Part shown: positions 61,743 through 64,000 of the stretch, in pieces
Layout of the letters: each line of letters begins with the position of its first letter
Numbering within the stretch: position 1 is the stretch's first letter
DNA from: UMGS1002 sp045586785
GTDB lineage: Bacteria; Bacillota; Clostridia; Oscillospirales; CAG-272
Assembly: GCA_045586785.1 (NCBI GenBank)
Contig: JAZNBA010000043.1
Coordinates: forward strand, 1 to 64,000
Length of the DNA: 64,000 nt
Direction: 5' to 3'
Notes under the pieces: generated by a model
The model's input: only the letters and a program-made list of their open reading frames with translations
Told to the model about the DNA's origin: nothing
Databases searched by the model: none
Program-made: the position numbers and the translations under genes

Positions 61743-64000
61743 AAACACCGCAATATCTACCGGATTTTATAGTATTAGAGAAAAACGGCAAATTTTTATC
61801 ATGAGAAATTGATACGGTCGAAGGCACGCTACGCCATACATATTGAGCATCGTCTACATATACTTGTGTCGGAAAATCTCTATACACCTTTATCAATCCT
61901 ACTTTATCAATGCTGTCTACCAGACAATCATTACACGCCACTCCACCGGTTATTTTATTATAATTAACAGTGACATGGCAATCGCAGTATTCATGCGGCT
62001 CAGTACCTGATTCAAAATAGCACCAGACCCCTCTATTCCCTCTCGCATCTATTCGACAAGAAGACGTAAGAAGCTTTCCCGAATCCGCGCAACACCGCAC
62101 TTTTATGATATTCCCATCAATTTCAAAGTCTTCATCAGCATAAAAATACTTATTGTGCAAAATCGTCATAACTTCATCCCACACTGTAATACACGGGTTG
62201 CCTTCTATTTCATCCATTGATTCAGGATATTCATATCCACACCAAACACCACCTATAAAATACGGAGTATACCCTATAAACCATTTATCGCAATTATCCT
62301 GTGTAGTTCCGGTTTTGCCGGCAACTGCTGTTTTTTTATCAAGTGTGATATCTTGCGCTGTTCCTGATGAAACTACATTTTCAAGCATTAATGTCATAAT
62401 ATCCGCAGTAGCTGAAGATATAACGCGTTCACCGCTTCGCTCGCAATTCAGCAATATATGTCCTTGAGAATCGGTAACTTTATAGTACGATCTCATTGAA
62501 TTATATATCCCACCATTAGAAAAAATCGAGTATGCACCTGTCATCTCGCGAACCGTCACTCCGTAATTTTGCTGCCCCAGTGCCAATGATGCTACTCCCA
62601 TATCGGTTATAACATTTCCGTTTTCTAAAACACGCTCTGAAATTAAACTTTTCATGTTTAACTTATTGTACACAAAATCAAACGACTCGTTCACGCCAAC
62701 GTCTTCCAATACTTTTACAGCCACTGTATTCACAGAATGCTTTATGGCATCGGTTACATTGGTAAGACCTCTGTATTTTGATGGCGAATTTTGAGGCCAT
62801 AATATATATTTATCATTCTTCATTTTAAATTCAACAGGCACATCGTCATAAACCGATGCACTTGTAATAATACCGTTATCCAATGCAGGAGCGTAGACGG
62901 AAACAGGCTTTATCACCGAGCCTGACGGACGCTTTGTCTGCGTTGCATAATTTTGTATTCGATTGGCTGTCTTTTCTCCTATTGCCCCGGCGACCCCCAA
63001 TATATCACCTGTATAAGGATCAATAATGATCATGGAAGATTGAAAATTACGATCTCCACCTGTAACCGGAAAGTTTGAAGTATTTTCATAATACTCTTCA
63101 ACAGTACGTTGCACGTCAATATCCATAGCTGTATATATACGCAAGCCGCCGGAATACACCAACATTGCGGCAGCTGCGGGTGTATAGCCGTATTGCTGAC
63201 ACAAATCTGTTATGACATCCTCTACAACCATATCCGTATACCAAGAATTTACCTGATTCTTCATGTTATATTGGGTCATATCAAGCTTCAGCGGCATATT
63301 GTAAACTGAAAGATACTCCTCCTCATTTATATATCCCTGCTCCAACATCTGCGTTAATATAATATCTCGGCGCTGCGCATTGTTCTCTGGATGATTTGCA
63401 GGATCATAATAAGAAGGATTGTTGGTTATTGCCGCCACAGCAGCACATTCAATCAAGGTCAGCTCCGACACATCTTTTGAAAAATACGTATTAGCCGCCG
63501 CTTGTACACCTATACATCCGTGCGATAAATTTATTACATTCATGTACAATTCAATTATTTCATTTTTGGATAACTTTGTTTCCAAGTCCTGGGCCCATAT
63601 GATCTCTTGCATTTTTCGTTCCTTAGAGTATTGCCGTTCACCGGTAATGTTTTTTATAAGCTGTTGCGTAATGGTGGACCCACCAAAGCCGGCTTCGTCT
63701 TTTTTTAAATAGTTTAGCAACGCATGTACGGTCCTGCGCCAATCAACTCCATCGTGCTCCCAAAATCGCTTATCTTCGATTGCCACAAAAGCGTCAACAA
63801 GATCTTGCGGTACAGCACAATAATCCACGTAAATACAACTATCTGAACCATACAACTGCTCTTCTGAGAGCTCTATGGCTTCTCCTATACAATTTTGTCT
63901 GTCTATCATCTCATAATAATATATTTTGGTTGCACCACTGTGCGCTGCTTTTGTAAATATATCAATATCAATTTTATTTTCATAACGATACATAATATGA
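61690..64000 (-). CDS. Class A penicillin-binding protein, partial 5' end and altered 3' end
   Basis: The frame stays open to the right edge (codons before the ATG at 63993 are sense codons) and no membrane anchor is seen, so the N-terminus lies outside. Transglycosylase motifs: FVAIEDKRFWEHDGVDW, GGSTITQQLIKN, ELYMNVINLS. Transpeptidase motifs: KRPSGSVIKP with the active Ser, KHSVNT (SxN) and GKTGTTQDN (KTG). It polymerises and cross-links peptidoglycan outside the membrane. The last ~15 codons are encoded by the GC-rich inserted segment on the opposite strand, so the native C-terminus appears to be lost; both catalytic domains remain. Confidence 0.88.
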   Translation of the reverse strand, partial: HIMYRYENKIDIDIFTKAAHSGATKIYYYEMIDRQNCIGEAIELSEEQLYGSDSCIYVDYCAVPQDLVDAFVAIEDKRFWEHDGVDWRRTVHALLNYLKKDEAGFGGSTITQQLIKNITGERQYSKERKMQEIIWAQDLETKLSKNEIIELYMNVINLSHGCIGVQAAANTYFSKDVSELTLIECAAVAAITNNPSYYDPANHPENNAQRRDIILTQMLEQGYINEEEYLSVYNMPLKLDMTQYNMKNQVNSWYTDMVVEDVITDLCQQYGYTPAAAAMLVYSGGLRIYTAMDIDVQRTVEEYYENTSNFPVTGGDRNFQSSMIIIDPYTGDILGVAGAIGEKTANRIQNYATQTKRPSGSVIKPVSVYAPALDNGIITSASVYDDVPVEFKMKNDKYILWPQNSPSKYRGLTNVTDAIKHSVNTVAVKVLEDVGVNESFDFVYNKLNMKSLISERVLENGNVITDMGVASLALGQQNYGVTVREMTGAYSIFSNGGIYNSMRSYYKVTDSQGHILLNCERSGERVISSATADIMTLMLENVVSSGTAQDITLDKKTAVAGKTGTTQDNCDKWFIGYTPYFIGGVWCGYEYPESMDEIEGNPCITVWDEVMTILHNKYFYADEDFEIDGNIIKVRCCADSGKLLTSSCRIDARGNRGVWCYFESGTEPHEYCDCHVTVNYNKITGGVACNDCLVDSIDKVGLIKVYRDFPTQVYVDDAQYVWRSVPSTVSISHDKNLPFFSNTIKSGRYCGVSRGSTQFNSGCRAEHWE

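Noticed and set aside
1..64000. CRISPR arrays, rRNA, tRNA genes, transposases
   Set aside because: No regularly spaced repeats, no rRNA or tRNA sequences and no transposase or integrase genes were found on either strand by reading.

Overview
The window looks like a chromosomal segment of an uncultured anaerobic, Gram-positive member of the Clostridia (Bacillota), probably from a gut or rumen habitat. The support is an NADH-linked trimeric [FeFe] hydrogenase, a heterodisulfide-reductase-like/Flx oxidoreductase, consensus TTGACA/TATAAT promoters with strong AGGAGG ribosome binding sites, several lipoproteins, a clostridial-type tmRNA, and a giant dockerin-bearing secreted esterase. No ribosomal RNA, tRNA or CRISPR array was seen.

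Region by region. 1-8.1 kb (minus): fumarase FumC, then HdrB, HdrC, HdrA, an MvhD-type subunit, two 4Fe-4S proteins, an FAD/NAD(P)H module (together an FlxABCD-HdrABC-like set), and a plant-ferredoxin-type 2Fe-2S protein running off the left edge. 8.5-11.8 kb (plus): a large MerR regulator with a classic 19-bp-spacer promoter, and an orphan solute-binding lipoprotein. 12.0-18.5 kb: a minus-strand sugar-acid operon (two clan-A glycosidases, MBL hydrolase, enolase-superfamily dehydratase, SDR) with a divergent AraC regulator. 18.6-31.5 kb: one 4305-residue secreted protein with five SGNH/sialate-esterase-like modules, ConA-like and Ig-like modules, Cys-rich repeats and a C-terminal dockerin. 31.8-35.7 kb: ssrA tmRNA and smpB, a small lipoprotein with an XRE/TPR regulator, xpt and a TraX-like protein. 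35.7-44.4 kb (minus): a hydrogenase locus combining HydABC with two HATPase proteins, two DRTGG proteins, a PHP protein and a second, sensor-like H-cluster protein. 44.6-59.9 kb: a phosphoesterase, lipoproteins, rplM-rpsI, an S1-repeat protein, PcrA helicase, a hidden 46-residue Asn/Gln/Lys-rich protein, two membrane proteins translationally coupled to SecA, and TrmL-MnmA. 60.1-61.7 kb: a fragment of a phage/ICE-type polyvalent protein that abuts and apparently replaces the 3' end of a class A penicillin-binding protein, whose 5' end is beyond the right edge.

How it fits together. Two redox systems (Hdr/Flx plus fumarase; HydABC hydrogenase) point to fermentative electron balancing among NADH, ferredoxin, H2 and perhaps fumarate. 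The hydrogenase locus carries its own probable signalling module. The glycosidase operon and the dockerin esterase point to use of acetylated plant or host glycans. A ~95-bp dispersed hairpin element occurs twice, each time just downstream of a minus-strand transcript (the glycosidase operon and the tmRNA), with a T-run on that strand, so it probably acts as a terminator-like repeat.
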